A stretch of 41,477 nucleotides of DNA from Cephaloticoccus capnophilus (GTDB lineage: Bacteria; Verrucomicrobiota; Verrucomicrobiia; Opitutales; Opitutaceae). The notes below the pieces were generated by a model. That model saw nothing but the letters and a program-made list of their open reading frames with translations. It was not told the origin of the DNA and did not search any database. The position numbers and the translations under genes were made by a program. Shown here piece after piece: positions 1 through 7,982 of this stretch; position 1 is the first letter of the stretch; the number at the start of each line of letters is the position of its first letter. The stretch is from the NCBI RefSeq assembly GCF_001580045.1, contig NZ_LSZP01000046.1, forward strand, positions 1 to 41,477. Reading direction: 5' to 3'.

Positions 1-254
1 GATTCTCCCTGTCGCGTTGCGACAGGGAGAGCAGTAAAAGGGAAAGTAGAGTGATAACCCGTTTGGGCGAGGTGGGAAAAATCACCAGTAAACTCCCGCC
101 TCCAAGTTTGGGGCCCTTTTCAGATTTTGGTTTCGTTTCTGCGCGACGCGCAGAGGCGAAACCAAAATCTAAATGGGTGCAGCGATACGCTGCCGCCCCA
201 CGCGTAGTGGGAAAAAGCGTATCAGCGCGGCTCGCGTCTCAAACGCGAACAGCC
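1..254. repeat. Mosaic intergenic hairpin element, copy A (left end outside window)
   Basis: This is a partial copy of the interspersed family. It begins with a 12-bp stem (4-15 with 19-30, loop GTT). The conserved core follows in reverse orientation (about 51-98). A long hairpin at 122-170 has outer arms AGATTTTGGTTTCG/CGAAACCAAAATCT and an inner CTGCGC-GAC-GCGCAG stem. The terminal repeat is at 175-210 and ends in CGCGTAGTGG. The flank at 211-254 (GAAAAAGCGTATCAGCGCGG and on) recurs beside copies D and E. The terminal repeat differs at one base from copy B, inside the loop of its mini-hairpin (ATA instead of ACA). It lies just 3' of the DUF420 gene, which is read leftward and stops at 256. 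The function is unknown. Confidence 0.85.
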
Positions 255-255
255 C

Positions 256-678
256 CTAGTACCAGCGGTACAAAAACAGATACACGAGCACGCCGGTGAT
301 CGATACGTAATACCAGATGGGGAAGGTCCAGCGTGCCCACGCGCGGTGGCGTACGGTGTCGCCCCGAATCGCCAGCAAAAAGGTGCGCGGCACGAGGTAG
401 GCGATCGACATCGCGAGCAGCACATGCGAGAGGAGCATCGCGTAATACACGGTGCGTATCGCGCCTTCACCGCCGAAGGGCGTGTGCACGCCGCGCACGA
501 GTGCCTTGTGCGTCACGTAGCCGACGAGAAACACTGCCGAGACCGTGCAGGCCCCGATCATGATGCGTCGGTGCAGTTCGCGCTTGCCGCACTTGATTGC
601 GATAAAGCCCACCGTGAGGAGCACGGTCGCCAGTGCGTTGAGCCCGGCGTTGAGTGCCGGAATGTCGTTAACTTGCAT
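256..678 (-). CDS. DUF420 family membrane protein (cytochrome oxidase assembly context)
   Basis: The 140-residue protein has about four hydrophobic segments: near residues 11-28, 41-60, 78-98 and 121-138. Conserved His residues lie in or near the membrane spans (for example YVTHKALV and LLSHVLLA). This matches the DUF420/YozB family, small membrane proteins often encoded beside caa3/aa3 oxidase and heme A genes and implicated in oxidase biogenesis. It is the last gene of a leftward ctaA-ctaB-DUF420 run, 19 bp after ctaB, which supports a role in maturing a heme-copper oxidase in the cytoplasmic membrane. The exact biochemical activity is not known from sequence. Mosaic repeat copy A begins 45 bp past its stop. 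Confidence 0.85.
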   Translation of the reverse strand: MQVNDIPALNAGLNALATVLLTVGFIAIKCGKRELHRRIMIGACTVSAVFLVGYVTHKALVRGVHTPFGGEGAIRTVYYAMLLSHVLLAMSIAYLVPRTFLLAIRGDTVRHRAWARWTFPIWYYVSITGVLVYLFLYRWY

Positions 679-697
679 TTGTGTTCTTAAGTTTTCC

Positions 698-1624
698 CTA
701 AAAAAAGAGGAGCCGGTCGGCGAGTAGCCCCATCAGCACGACGGGCAGGTAGAGCAGCGAGGTGATAAAGAGCGCGCGTGCAGCGAGCTCCCGCGCGTTG
801 CCTGCGCCCGCGCTTGCGCTCCGGTCGTCGCTTGGGCGTAGAAACCGCCACGCTCGCCAGCAAAACCACAGGCCGCTCAGCGCGGCGACCATGCCATAAT
901 AGCCGCTTGCGAGCCCCAGCCACCAAGGCAGCAGGCTGACGCCGAGCAGTGCGATCGCGTTGATGAGCGACCACGCGGCAGTCCAGTTTCCGCTCTCGTC
1001 GCGCACGGCCAGCATCGGGAAGTCGACCGCTGAGTAGTCGCGCCGATACACCCACGCAATCGCCATGAAGTGCGGGATTTGCCACAGGGCGAGGATGCCA
1101 AAGAGGATCCACCCGAGCGGCGAAATCCCCGCCTCGGCCGCCGCCCAGCCGATGAGTGGCGGGAAGGCCCCGGCGATCGCGCCGATCTCGGTCGACCAGC
1201 GCGAGCGCCGTTTTGCGGGCGTATACCAGCCGACGTAGGACGCGATGGTGAGCAGCGTAAAGATCGCCGCCATGCCGTTGATGTTTACAAAAATCACAGC
1301 GAGCGCGGCCGTGCACAGCAGCGCGCCGAGCACGAACGCGGAGCCGGGCGGGATTTTTCCTGTGGGGATGGGCCGGGTGGCGGTGCGCCGCATGCGCGCA
1401 TCGGTGTCGGCTTCCAGCCATTGGTTGAGTGCGGCGACGCCTGCGGCGGCCAAGCAGGTGCCGACGATCAGCGAGGCAAATTCCAGAAAAATCCACGGTG
1501 GGCGCGCGGCGACGTAGCCGATCAGTGCGGTCAAGACCGACATCAGGCTCAGTCGCGGCTTAGTCAGCGCGAGGTAATCGCCGAGCGTGGCTTTCGGCGG
1601 CGCAGTATCGGGAAGCGCGGTCAT
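698..1624 (-). CDS. ctaB: Protoheme IX farnesyltransferase (heme O synthase)
   Basis: This UbiA-superfamily prenyltransferase adds a farnesyl group to the heme B vinyl side chain to make heme O, the precursor of heme A for terminal oxidases. The 308 residues have many membrane segments. The first Asp-rich motif is NQWLEADTDARMRRT followed by ATRPIPTGKI (about residues 67-90). The second is the DYSAVD pattern after VYRR, both typical of the family. The start codon overlaps the ctaA stop as ATGA (1621-1624), indicating translational coupling. The order ctaA-ctaB matches the pathway heme B to heme O to heme A. Confidence 0.96.
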   Translation of the reverse strand: MTALPDTAPPKATLGDYLALTKPRLSLMSVLTALIGYVAARPPWIFLEFASLIVGTCLAAAGVAALNQWLEADTDARMRRTATRPIPTGKIPPGSAFVLGALLCTAALAVIFVNINGMAAIFTLLTIASYVGWYTPAKRRSRWSTEIGAIAGAFPPLIGWAAAEAGISPLGWILFGILALWQIPHFMAIAWVYRRDYSAVDFPMLAVRDESGNWTAAWSLINAIALLGVSLLPWWLGLASGYYGMVAALSGLWFCWRAWRFLRPSDDRSASAGAGNARELAARALFITSLLYLPVVLMGLLADRLLFF

Positions 1625-2745
1625 GATGTGTGGGCCTGTTTTCTGCTTTCGCTGCGCGCGTTGCTCGCGGTCTCAATCACGTCGCGGTAAGCGAGGCAGG
1701 TGAGCCAAAAGGTCGTAGCCAGGAGCAAGGCCCCGCAGACGACATGGCCGGTCGTGACGTGCGGCTCGCGAAGCTGCCAAATCACATGCGCGCCAAGCAT
1801 GATTTGAAACACGAGGAGCGCGATCATCAGTGACGCCCCGCAGCGCATGACGAGCGTCGCCCCGCGCTCGCGCCAGAGTTTTGCGGCAAACCACAGGAGG
1901 GCTACGCCGAGCAGCGCGGCGATGGCACGATGCGCAAAGTTGAGCGCAATCCGGTAATCCCAACTTGCAGGTAAGAGGTCGTTTGCAGCGGTCGAGTAGG
2001 GGAAGGTCGGGATGGCGAGTCCGGCGAAGTTGTGCCGCATCGAGGCGGCGACCGTGAGCTGCACGAGCAGCAGCCCCACGCACAGCGCGCCCGTGCGGCG
2101 TAGCCCGGCGGAGGGCGGCAGGCGCCCCGCCGCGCGCTCTACCCAGCCGCGCGAGAGTCCGGCGGCGATTGCGATTAAGAGACACACATAGACTTGAGCC
2201 AAAATCCCGTGCGGGATTCGTAGCATTTGCCCGTAAGTCATCTCAAAGCCCGGCACGGAGAGCGAATCCAGCAGCACGCGTTTCCCGCCGATGATTCCTT
2301 GGATGATGACGATTGCCAAGGCCGCCCAGCCCGCGCGCCGCAGCCAAGCCCGCTCTTCGCTGCGCCACAGCCACACGGCGAGCGTGATCGTGATTAACCC
2401 CATGACCATGCCGCTTAGCCGGTGCGAATGTTCGGCAAACATGGCGATGTTTTGGAGCCAGCCTTCGGGATTGATCGAGCCGTTCGAGAGCGGCCAGTCG
2501 GGGAAAATCATCCCTGCGCCGATACTTGTGGTAAACGCGCCTAGGGCCACGAGGACGAACACCCACGCCGCACCCAAGGCAGCGACCCACGCTAGCGGCG
2601 CGTTGTATTTCGGGAGGCCGCAGACCCCATTTTTTTGGCGGCGCGCGGCAGTCGTAGACAGGGCCTCGCCTCCTTTTCGCGCAGAGGCGAGGGAGGCCGC
2701 TTTCGACATGGGCGGCTCGGTTTGTGGCGGGTTGCGGTCACTCAT
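1621..2745 (-). CDS. ctaA: Heme A synthase (COX15/CtaA family)
   Basis: This integral membrane protein oxidises the C8 methyl group of heme O to make heme A for cytochrome c oxidase. It has 374 residues and eight predicted membrane spans. The conserved heme-ligand His motifs are visible as AEHSHRLSGMVMG and NFAHRAIAALLGV, the two half-repeats of the CtaA fold. A hydrophilic N-terminal extension of about 45 residues precedes the first span; a start further inside cannot be excluded. It is the first gene of the leftward run with ctaB and the DUF420 gene. It faces the divergent SCO gene across 86 bp, where TTGACA at 2797-2802 is a possible -35 element for the rightward gene, although no good -10 follows. 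Confidence 0.95.
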   Translation of the reverse strand: MSDRNPPQTEPPMSKAASLASARKGGEALSTTAARRQKNGVCGLPKYNAPLAWVAALGAAWVFVLVALGAFTTSIGAGMIFPDWPLSNGSINPEGWLQNIAMFAEHSHRLSGMVMGLITITLAVWLWRSEERAWLRRAGWAALAIVIIQGIIGGKRVLLDSLSVPGFEMTYGQMLRIPHGILAQVYVCLLIAIAAGLSRGWVERAAGRLPPSAGLRRTGALCVGLLLVQLTVAASMRHNFAGLAIPTFPYSTAANDLLPASWDYRIALNFAHRAIAALLGVALLWFAAKLWRERGATLVMRCGASLMIALLVFQIMLGAHVIWQLREPHVTTGHVVCGALLLATTFWLTCLAYRDVIETASNARSESRKQAHTS

Positions 2746-2831
2746 CAGAACAAGAAATGCGGGATAGAAGCCCGCCCGCTACTTGCGGCAAACTCTTTGA
2801 CAATTATTTCCCGGGACCAATCCCTCAACGC

Positions 2832-3728
2832 ATGCAGAGCATTACTCGGGCTACTCGTGTGGGCCTCTTCGGACTTCTTATTTTTGCGGCGAGCTGTGAT
2901 CGAAATGCCCCTCCCGCCGAAGCCGAGTCCGCGCAGGAAACGGGCTACCCGCTCGTCGGTGAAGTGATCTCAGTGGATGCGGCGGCGCGCATCCTCGTCG
3001 TGCACCACGAGGAAATCCCCGATTATATGCCAGAGATGGTGATGGAGTTTTCCGTTTCGGCGGGCGACGTCGCTAACGCGCAAGTCGGCCAAAAGATTCG
3101 CGCCAAAATGATTCCGCAAGACGGCGGCCCTTATCGGCTTGTCGAGATTTGGCCGCTCGACCCGATGAGCGACAGCCTCGTGAAGGCCGGTGCCGATGCA
3201 CTGCGCCAGGATACGATGATTCGCGGGCGTGGCGTCTATCGCGAGGTCGGCGAATCGCTGCCCGGGTTCACGCTCTACGACCAGACGGGCGCAGTCGTCC
3301 AAAGCACCCGTTTTCGCGGCAAACAGGTCATGCTTAACTTTATCTATACCCGTTGCCCCGTCGCCACGATGTGCCCCGCCGCGACGATGAAAATGATGGA
3401 GACGCAGCGGCTCGCTGCGGAAGCGGGCGTGCAAAATTTGGAGCTCATCTCCATCACGCTCGACCCCGAGTATGACAGCCCGGGAGTGCTTCGCGATTAC
3501 GCCGCCGCGCGCGGCATTGATACGGTGAACTTTAGTTTTTTGACCGGCCCCGAGCGCGCCATCCGCGACTTGCTCGCCCAGTTCGGTGTTTTGGCAAAAT
3601 TCGAGGGCCCACTCATTAACCACACGCTCGCCACGCTGCTCATCGATACCGATGGCCGCATCATTCACCGCGCGGATGGCACGCAGTGGGAGCCGCGCGA
3701 CTTCGTCGCTAAAATGCATCGGCAGTGA
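2832..3728 (+). CDS. SCO1/SenC copper chaperone with N-terminal CusF-like domain (lipoprotein)
   Basis: This is a thioredoxin-fold SCO protein for loading copper into the CuA centre of cytochrome oxidase. ATG 2832 was chosen because it gives a short hydrophobic leader ending in a lipobox-like FAASC (Cys22). Residues 40-108 resemble a CusF-type copper-binding domain (GEVISVD, VVHHEEIPDYM, MVMEFSV). Residues 143-297 form the SCO domain (FRGKQVMLNFIYTRCP). The metal or redox cysteines are C175 and C181, a CX5C spacing in place of the classical CX3C, and the distal copper-ligand His is H264 (INHTLATLLID). The fusion would put copper delivery and transfer on one outer-leaflet protein. The stop overlaps the next gene by four bases (GTGA). 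Confidence 0.9.
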   Translation: MQSITRATRVGLFGLLIFAASCDRNAPPAEAESAQETGYPLVGEVISVDAAARILVVHHEEIPDYMPEMVMEFSVSAGDVANAQVGQKIRAKMIPQDGGPYRLVEIWPLDPMSDSLVKAGADALRQDTMIRGRGVYREVGESLPGFTLYDQTGAVVQSTRFRGKQVMLNFIYTRCPVATMCPAATMKMMETQRLAAEAGVQNLELISITLDPEYDSPGVLRDYAAARGIDTVNFSFLTGPERAIRDLLAQFGVLAKFEGPLINHTLATLLIDTDGRIIHRADGTQWEPRDFVAKMHRQ

Positions 3729-4753
3729 GTCGCGCGCGTATGGGAGAGTTACCAGAAACTAACCCTGAGGTGACGCGAGGCCCACGCGCCTCGCGCCCAA
3801 AAAAGCAGCGGTCTGCGATTGCGCAAATCGGCGCGATTACTGCGGTCGCGGTCGCGGTCTATGTCGGGTTTCGGGTGATGCCGACTGGCACGAACTTGAG
3901 CCACATGGACTTTCGCGTGGAGGGCGAAAACACCCTGCAAATGTGCGACCCGGGAAACCCGCAGTTTTTACCCGTGGTGAATGTGCGCTCGCCGGTCAGC
4001 CTCGCGCTCTCGCCGAGTGCCGCCGTGCCCCGCGCGGGCGAGGAGTGGACGACCACGCTGCGGCTTACGACCTATCAAGGAAAGGCGATCGGGCCTGCAG
4101 ACCTGTGGCGCGTGCACACCGAGTTTCTGCACCTGATGATCATCGACCCGGACTTGCTGGACTACCACCACATCCACCCGCAGCCGACCGATACGCCCGG
4201 CGAGTGGCAGTTTAGCTTCACGCCGCGTTACGGCGGCGAGTATCGGATTTTTGCCGACTTTACCCCGGCGGCGACGGGGCTCGGGCTTTATGCTTCGGCA
4301 CAAGTCCTTGTGGAGGGGGCAGCGCCGAGCGCGGAGGAGGTCACCGCCGCTCAAGTGCCGTCGTGGCGCTCGCAAATCGCCGGAGTCGATTTCGAGCTCA
4401 AGCCGATCGCCGAAAAAGGCGCGACAAAGGCGGCGCAGGCCGAGGCGACCTCTGAAGTCCGCGCGCGGCGCGAAGTGACGATGCGGCTGGCCCTTTCGCG
4501 CGCGGACGGCGGCGAAGTGCCGCTTTTGCCGATAATGGACGCCTTTGCCCATGTCGTTGCCTTTGACATCGGGCGCACCGGCTTCGCGCACCTGCACCCG
4601 CAAGAGACTGACCTAAACACGCCGCCCGATCCGCAAAACCCCGCGCTCACCTTTCGCGTACTGATCCCCAGCCCCGGCCGCTACGTCGCGTGGGCGCAGG
4701 TCAACCACGCCGGCACCGAGCGCTTTGCCCCGTTTTGGTTTGAGGTGAAGTAG
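3725..4753 (+). CDS. Membrane-anchored protein with duplicated His-rich motif, partner of SCO
   Basis: No named family is recognised with certainty. The GTG start at 3725 overlaps the SCO stop; ATG 3740 is an alternative. Residues 31-52 form one membrane anchor, and the rest is expected outside the cytoplasmic membrane. Two related metal-ligand-like stretches are visible. The first is HTEFLHLMIIDPDLLDYHHI at 131-150, followed by HP. The second, about residues 276-292, is HVVAFDIGRTGFAHLHP. Both have the pattern H..(aliphatic)..D..(aromatic).H.HP within beta-rich, immunoglobulin-like surroundings (GEYRIFADF, GRYVAWAQV). Translational coupling to a SCO protein suggests copper handling for oxidase assembly. 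That is inference; an unrelated structural role is possible. Confidence 0.75.
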   Translation: MSRARMGELPETNPEVTRGPRASRPKKQRSAIAQIGAITAVAVAVYVGFRVMPTGTNLSHMDFRVEGENTLQMCDPGNPQFLPVVNVRSPVSLALSPSAAVPRAGEEWTTTLRLTTYQGKAIGPADLWRVHTEFLHLMIIDPDLLDYHHIHPQPTDTPGEWQFSFTPRYGGEYRIFADFTPAATGLGLYASAQVLVEGAAPSAEEVTAAQVPSWRSQIAGVDFELKPIAEKGATKAAQAEATSEVRARREVTMRLALSRADGGEVPLLPIMDAFAHVVAFDIGRTGFAHLHPQETDLNTPPDPQNPALTFRVLIPSPGRYVAWAQVNHAGTERFAPFWFEVK

Positions 4754-4933
4754 GGGGCGGGCGAGTGCGACTCGCGCTGTTCGCGCAAACACTAGATGGG
4801 GGGCTTCTTTGGGCACTTTGGAGAGCTGGGGAAATGGGACTTGATTTGCGTGTATATACGTATCTTGATACGTCTTTCTTTGGCGGGAGAGGGGCGCGAA
4901 TCGGGTGTATTCGCTCCTCCCTTACGTCACATT

Positions 4934-7366
4934 ATGCGTGTCCTATCTTCTTTGTTAGCTTTGTTCGCTGCCAGTGCGACTGTCGTTTGCCCTATGCGTG
5001 CTGCGATTGCCGATGGTGGCGACTTGGTTGAGCTTGATCGCTATGAGGTCGCGGGCTTGCGGCTCGAGGATTCGATTAATCCGTTGGCGCGGGCGAGTGA
5101 TGGGATTTTTGGCGATATGCGTGGCCCGCTCGATACACCGCGGGCCGTGTCGACGGTCACACAGGCGTTGCTGCGCGAGCGCGGCATAAGTGGTGTGCGC
5201 GAGTTTACCGCTTACGCGGCGGGGACGAGTGCGCCATCAAGCTACGGGTCACTTTCGACGCCCAATATTCGCGGCGATGTGGCGGAGACTTTTCTCAATG
5301 GACAGCGGCTTAGCTATAACCGTTTTGGCGTGCTCCCGTCGTTCAATGGTGTGGAGGCAATCGAGGTCGTGCGTGGGCCGGGCTCGGCGATTTACGGAAG
5401 CGGGCTTTTGACGGGTGGCTATGTGAACTACGTGACGAAGCAGCCGCAGTTTACGCCGGAGACGACGCTGACCTTGCGCATGGGTACTTGGGTGCCGGGC
5501 GGCGGCGCGGGCGCGGCCTCTTGGCTCAATAGTTCGTGGCAAGTCGATACGACTGCACCGACTGCGGGTGGCCGCTCGGCGTGGCGCCTGAGCTACGAGG
5601 GCAAGGCGGATAAGACCTTCTTTCGCCGAGCGGGTGCGCGCGACGACCGCCAAGATTTGTTTCTCGCATGGACTCGGCGGCCGGCGGGCCACAGCAGCGG
5701 CGGGCTCACGCTCGATGCGAACGCGCAAGTCCTCTGGCAGGCAGCGCCGCAGGTGCTGGGTGTAAACCGGCCCACGCAGGAGCTGATTGACCATGGGATT
5801 TATTATAGCGGGGCGGTGCCCAACCTCGGGATTAATCCGAAGACGGGGGCTCCGGCGGGCACGATTAACGGCGTGACCAAGGCGAAGCTGCCGCGTGATG
5901 CGACGCTGCTAACGCCAGCGGATTTTTCCAATGCGCTGCTCGCTCGCGCGCAGTTTATTGCGACGGCGCAGCCTAGCGCCGACCATAAGTTTATCAGTCG
6001 CACCTTTGGCGAATACACCCGCCGGCGTCGCTATAACTCTAGCGATGAAAACACTGAGTACCGTGAGCAGTTTACGCTTGAGACACGAGGCGAGTGGCAG
6101 GCGCGAGCCGAGTTTTTAGGGCGTGCGCATGCGTTGGTCGCGGGCGGCACGCTGCGCTACGAGGAGCGCGAGAGCTTCGTAAATTATTTTAACGGCTACC
6201 CGTTTCTATACGACTTGAGCGCGCCGCGCGGCGCAGAGTCGCCAGAGCAGCCCGCTTACAGTTTTGTGCGCGATTACGTGGACTCGTATTTGGAGGGGAT
6301 TCCGGGTGGGCCGGGCGGGCGGCTTTTCTTTGCGTCTTCTCAAGGAGTCCCGGAAACGTCGGATTCGGCCCTGTGGAATCCGGCACTGTTTGTGCAGGAC
6401 GATGTTGCGCTGAGCGAGCGGCTCGGGTTGCTCGCAGGGGCGCGGCTGGATGCTTATGCGGCCAAGGCGCGTGACCCACTCGGTGCGGTTACTGGTATCG
6501 ACTGGAGCGATACACACAGCGAGACCGCGTTTTCGTGGAATGGCAGCCTGCGCTACACCCTGCCGCCCAGTGTGGGGAGCGGCATGTTTTACGCGACTTA
6601 TCAGCGTGCGTACTCGGTGCAGGGGCATACGTCGGGCGGTGGCATCATGTTGAAGCGCGACCCGAATGACCCGACACGCGGGATCATCGAGCCGAGCGAG
6701 TTTACCCCGCTAAGCCGGCTCACCGAGCTGGGGGCGAAGTTTGCGCTGAGCGAAAACGCGTTGTATCTGGGGCTTGCGCTTTTTGAACAGCAGCGGATTC
6801 AAGTCGGGCGCGGCGGCATAAACAGGACGTTAAAGTCGCGGGGGACAGAGCTCGAACTCGTCTACCAACCGAACGCTCGATTTAACGCGACCCTCAACGC
6901 CTCGCTTTCCGATGTGCGCTACCTCAACACGAGCCTTAGCCATTCGGGCGGGAACTCGCTTTACAATATTTATGAAACAGGCACGGGGCCGGGTGGCCTC
7001 GGTAATGGGCGTGGCTTTGTGTGGGAAAGCTTTCCCGTGGGCGACTACCGCGTCACCGGCCATTCGCGCTTAATGCTCAACTCCAGCGCATCCTATCAAC
7101 TGAAGAGCGGCTTTGGCGCCGGCTTTGTGGCCAGTTGGCAGAGTGAACAACTCGGAAATTTCGCCAACGAATACCATATCCCCGAGCAGGTATTCCTCGA
7201 TGTGTATCTGTTTTATCGAGGCCCGAAGTGGAGCGTGAATCTCGATATTCTCAACGTGCTCGAACGCCGCAACTGGCTTCACAACGGCGATAACCTCTCC
7301 AGCCATAGCCTCATCTGGCAGGACTTGCCCATGCGCATTGAGGGCTATGTGAAGCTGCGGTTTTAG
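4934..7366 (+). CDS. TonB-dependent outer membrane receptor (paralog 1)
   Basis: This is an outer-membrane active transporter of 810 residues. ATG 4934 was chosen because it begins a clear signal peptide (MRVLSSLLALFAASATVVC). The mature N-terminus carries LVELDRYEVAG, a likely TonB-box region. A plug domain follows (TPRAVSTVTQALLRERG, IRGDVAETFLNGQR, VEAIEVVRGPGSAIYG), then a beta-barrel ending in an aromatic residue (EGYVKLRF). It is a close paralog of the receptor at 7983-10421. Unlike that gene it has no recognisable TPP riboswitch in the 180 bp upstream, so the substrates may overlap while regulation differs. DNA identity is unusually high through about 5365-5700. Repeat copy B starts six bases after its stop. 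Confidence 0.93.
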   Translation: MRVLSSLLALFAASATVVCPMRAAIADGGDLVELDRYEVAGLRLEDSINPLARASDGIFGDMRGPLDTPRAVSTVTQALLRERGISGVREFTAYAAGTSAPSSYGSLSTPNIRGDVAETFLNGQRLSYNRFGVLPSFNGVEAIEVVRGPGSAIYGSGLLTGGYVNYVTKQPQFTPETTLTLRMGTWVPGGGAGAASWLNSSWQVDTTAPTAGGRSAWRLSYEGKADKTFFRRAGARDDRQDLFLAWTRRPAGHSSGGLTLDANAQVLWQAAPQVLGVNRPTQELIDHGIYYSGAVPNLGINPKTGAPAGTINGVTKAKLPRDATLLTPADFSNALLARAQFIATAQPSADHKFISRTFGEYTRRRRYNSSDENTEYREQFTLETRGEWQARAEFLGRAHALVAGGTLRYEERESFVNYFNGYPFLYDLSAPRGAESPEQPAYSFVRDYVDSYLEGIPGGPGGRLFFASSQGVPETSDSALWNPALFVQDDVALSERLGLLAGARLDAYAAKARDPLGAVTGIDWSDTHSETAFSWNGSLRYTLPPSVGSGMFYATYQRAYSVQGHTSGGGIMLKRDPNDPTRGIIEPSEFTPLSRLTELGAKFALSENALYLGLALFEQQRIQVGRGGINRTLKSRGTELELVYQPNARFNATLNASLSDVRYLNTSLSHSGGNSLYNIYETGTGPGGLGNGRGFVWESFPVGDYRVTGHSRLMLNSSASYQLKSGFGAGFVASWQSEQLGNFANEYHIPEQVFLDVYLFYRGPKWSVNLDILNVLERRNWLHNGDNLSSHSLIWQDLPMRIEGYVKLRF

Positions 7367-7371
7367 AACAG

Positions 7372-7659
7372 CCACTACGCGTGGGGCGGCAGCGTGTCGC
7401 TGCACCCATTTACAGAGCCGCTTGGTGCCGTGCATTCGCACAGCAGCCAAGCGGCTCTGTGAAAAGGACCCCAAACTTGGAGACGGGAGTTTACTGGTGA
7501 TTTTTCCCACCTCGCCCAAACGGGTTATCACTCTACTCCTTGTCGCAACGCGACAAGGGAAGGGACTTCAAATTTGGGAATTGGCCCCGTCGCGAAGCGA
7601 CGGGGCCAATTCCCAAATTGAACGGGTGCAGCGACACGCTGCCGCCCCACGCGTAGTGG
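7372..7659. repeat. Mosaic intergenic hairpin element, copy B (complete, perfect terminal inverted repeats)
   Basis: This is the best copy of the family. The terminal inverted repeats at 7372-7407 and 7624-7659 match 36 of 36 bases and begin CCACTACGCGTGGGGCGGC. Each contains a mini-hairpin, GCAGCG-TGT-CGCTGC. Between them lie four parts. A 14-bp stem pairs 7412-7425 with 7447-7460. The conserved core is at about 7485-7532. A stem pairs CCTTGTCGC with GCGACAAGG at 7538-7558. A perfect 23-bp stem pairs 7571-7593 with 7597-7619 around a GAA loop. The element starts six bases past the paralog 1 stop and ends 86 bp before the TPP riboswitch. There is no coding capacity and no obvious target-site duplication. 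Confidence 0.92.
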
Positions 7660-7745
7660 AGAAAAAGGCTGGGGCGATAGGCTTCAATTTTGAGGCTTTG
7701 TGGAGATTGGGCTTGTGTTGAGTTGTGGGCGGCGTTTTCACCGCC

Positions 7746-7850
7746 CCTGCCTGTAGGGGTGTCCTCCGCGGAGGGCTGAGATTGCGGCGCGTTACGGCTG
7801 CTCGACCCTTCGAACCTGAAACGGATCATGCCGACGAAGGAAACAGCAGG
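7746..7850 (+). promoter_or_regulatory. TPP (thiamin pyrophosphate) riboswitch, THI element
   Basis: The conserved THI-box segments occur in order: TAGGGGTG near 7754-7761, a P3-type hairpin (TCCTCC...GGAGG), CTGAGA at 7776-7781, ACCC then GAACCTGA at 7812-7819, then ATGCCGACGAAGGAAA. The closing P1 stem pairs CCTG/CTGT at the 5' end with ACAG/CAGG at the 3' end. It lies about 130 nt before the ATG of the second TonB-dependent receptor. When TPP is abundant it should repress that gene by transcriptional or translational control; the sequence does not settle which, because no clear terminator follows. Confidence 0.95.
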
Positions 7851-7982
7851 CGCACATCTCTAGAGCGAGCGCGCCACCCCTGACGAAAATGGACGGACGG
7901 TATCGCGTTTACTCGTGTGCGCCGCCGCCTCCGTGGGAGTCCGCATCGGGTTGTATTCGGGCAAGCCTTACACAACACACCC

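Noticed and set aside
1-254. Reading frames running through the mosaic elements (for example 51-299, 24640-24993) as small proteins
   Set aside because: They translate inverted repeats and hairpins, change between copies, and give no consistent peptide.
4754-4933. Possible second TPP riboswitch before receptor paralog 1
   Set aside because: ACTAGATGGGGGGC faintly resembles the 5' part, but CTGAGA, the ACCTGA segment and the closing stem are missing.
7538-7558. CCTTGTCGC/GCGACAAGG stems in the repeats as simple intrinsic terminators
   Set aside because: No T run follows in any copy, and the stem is one of several hairpins of a longer element.
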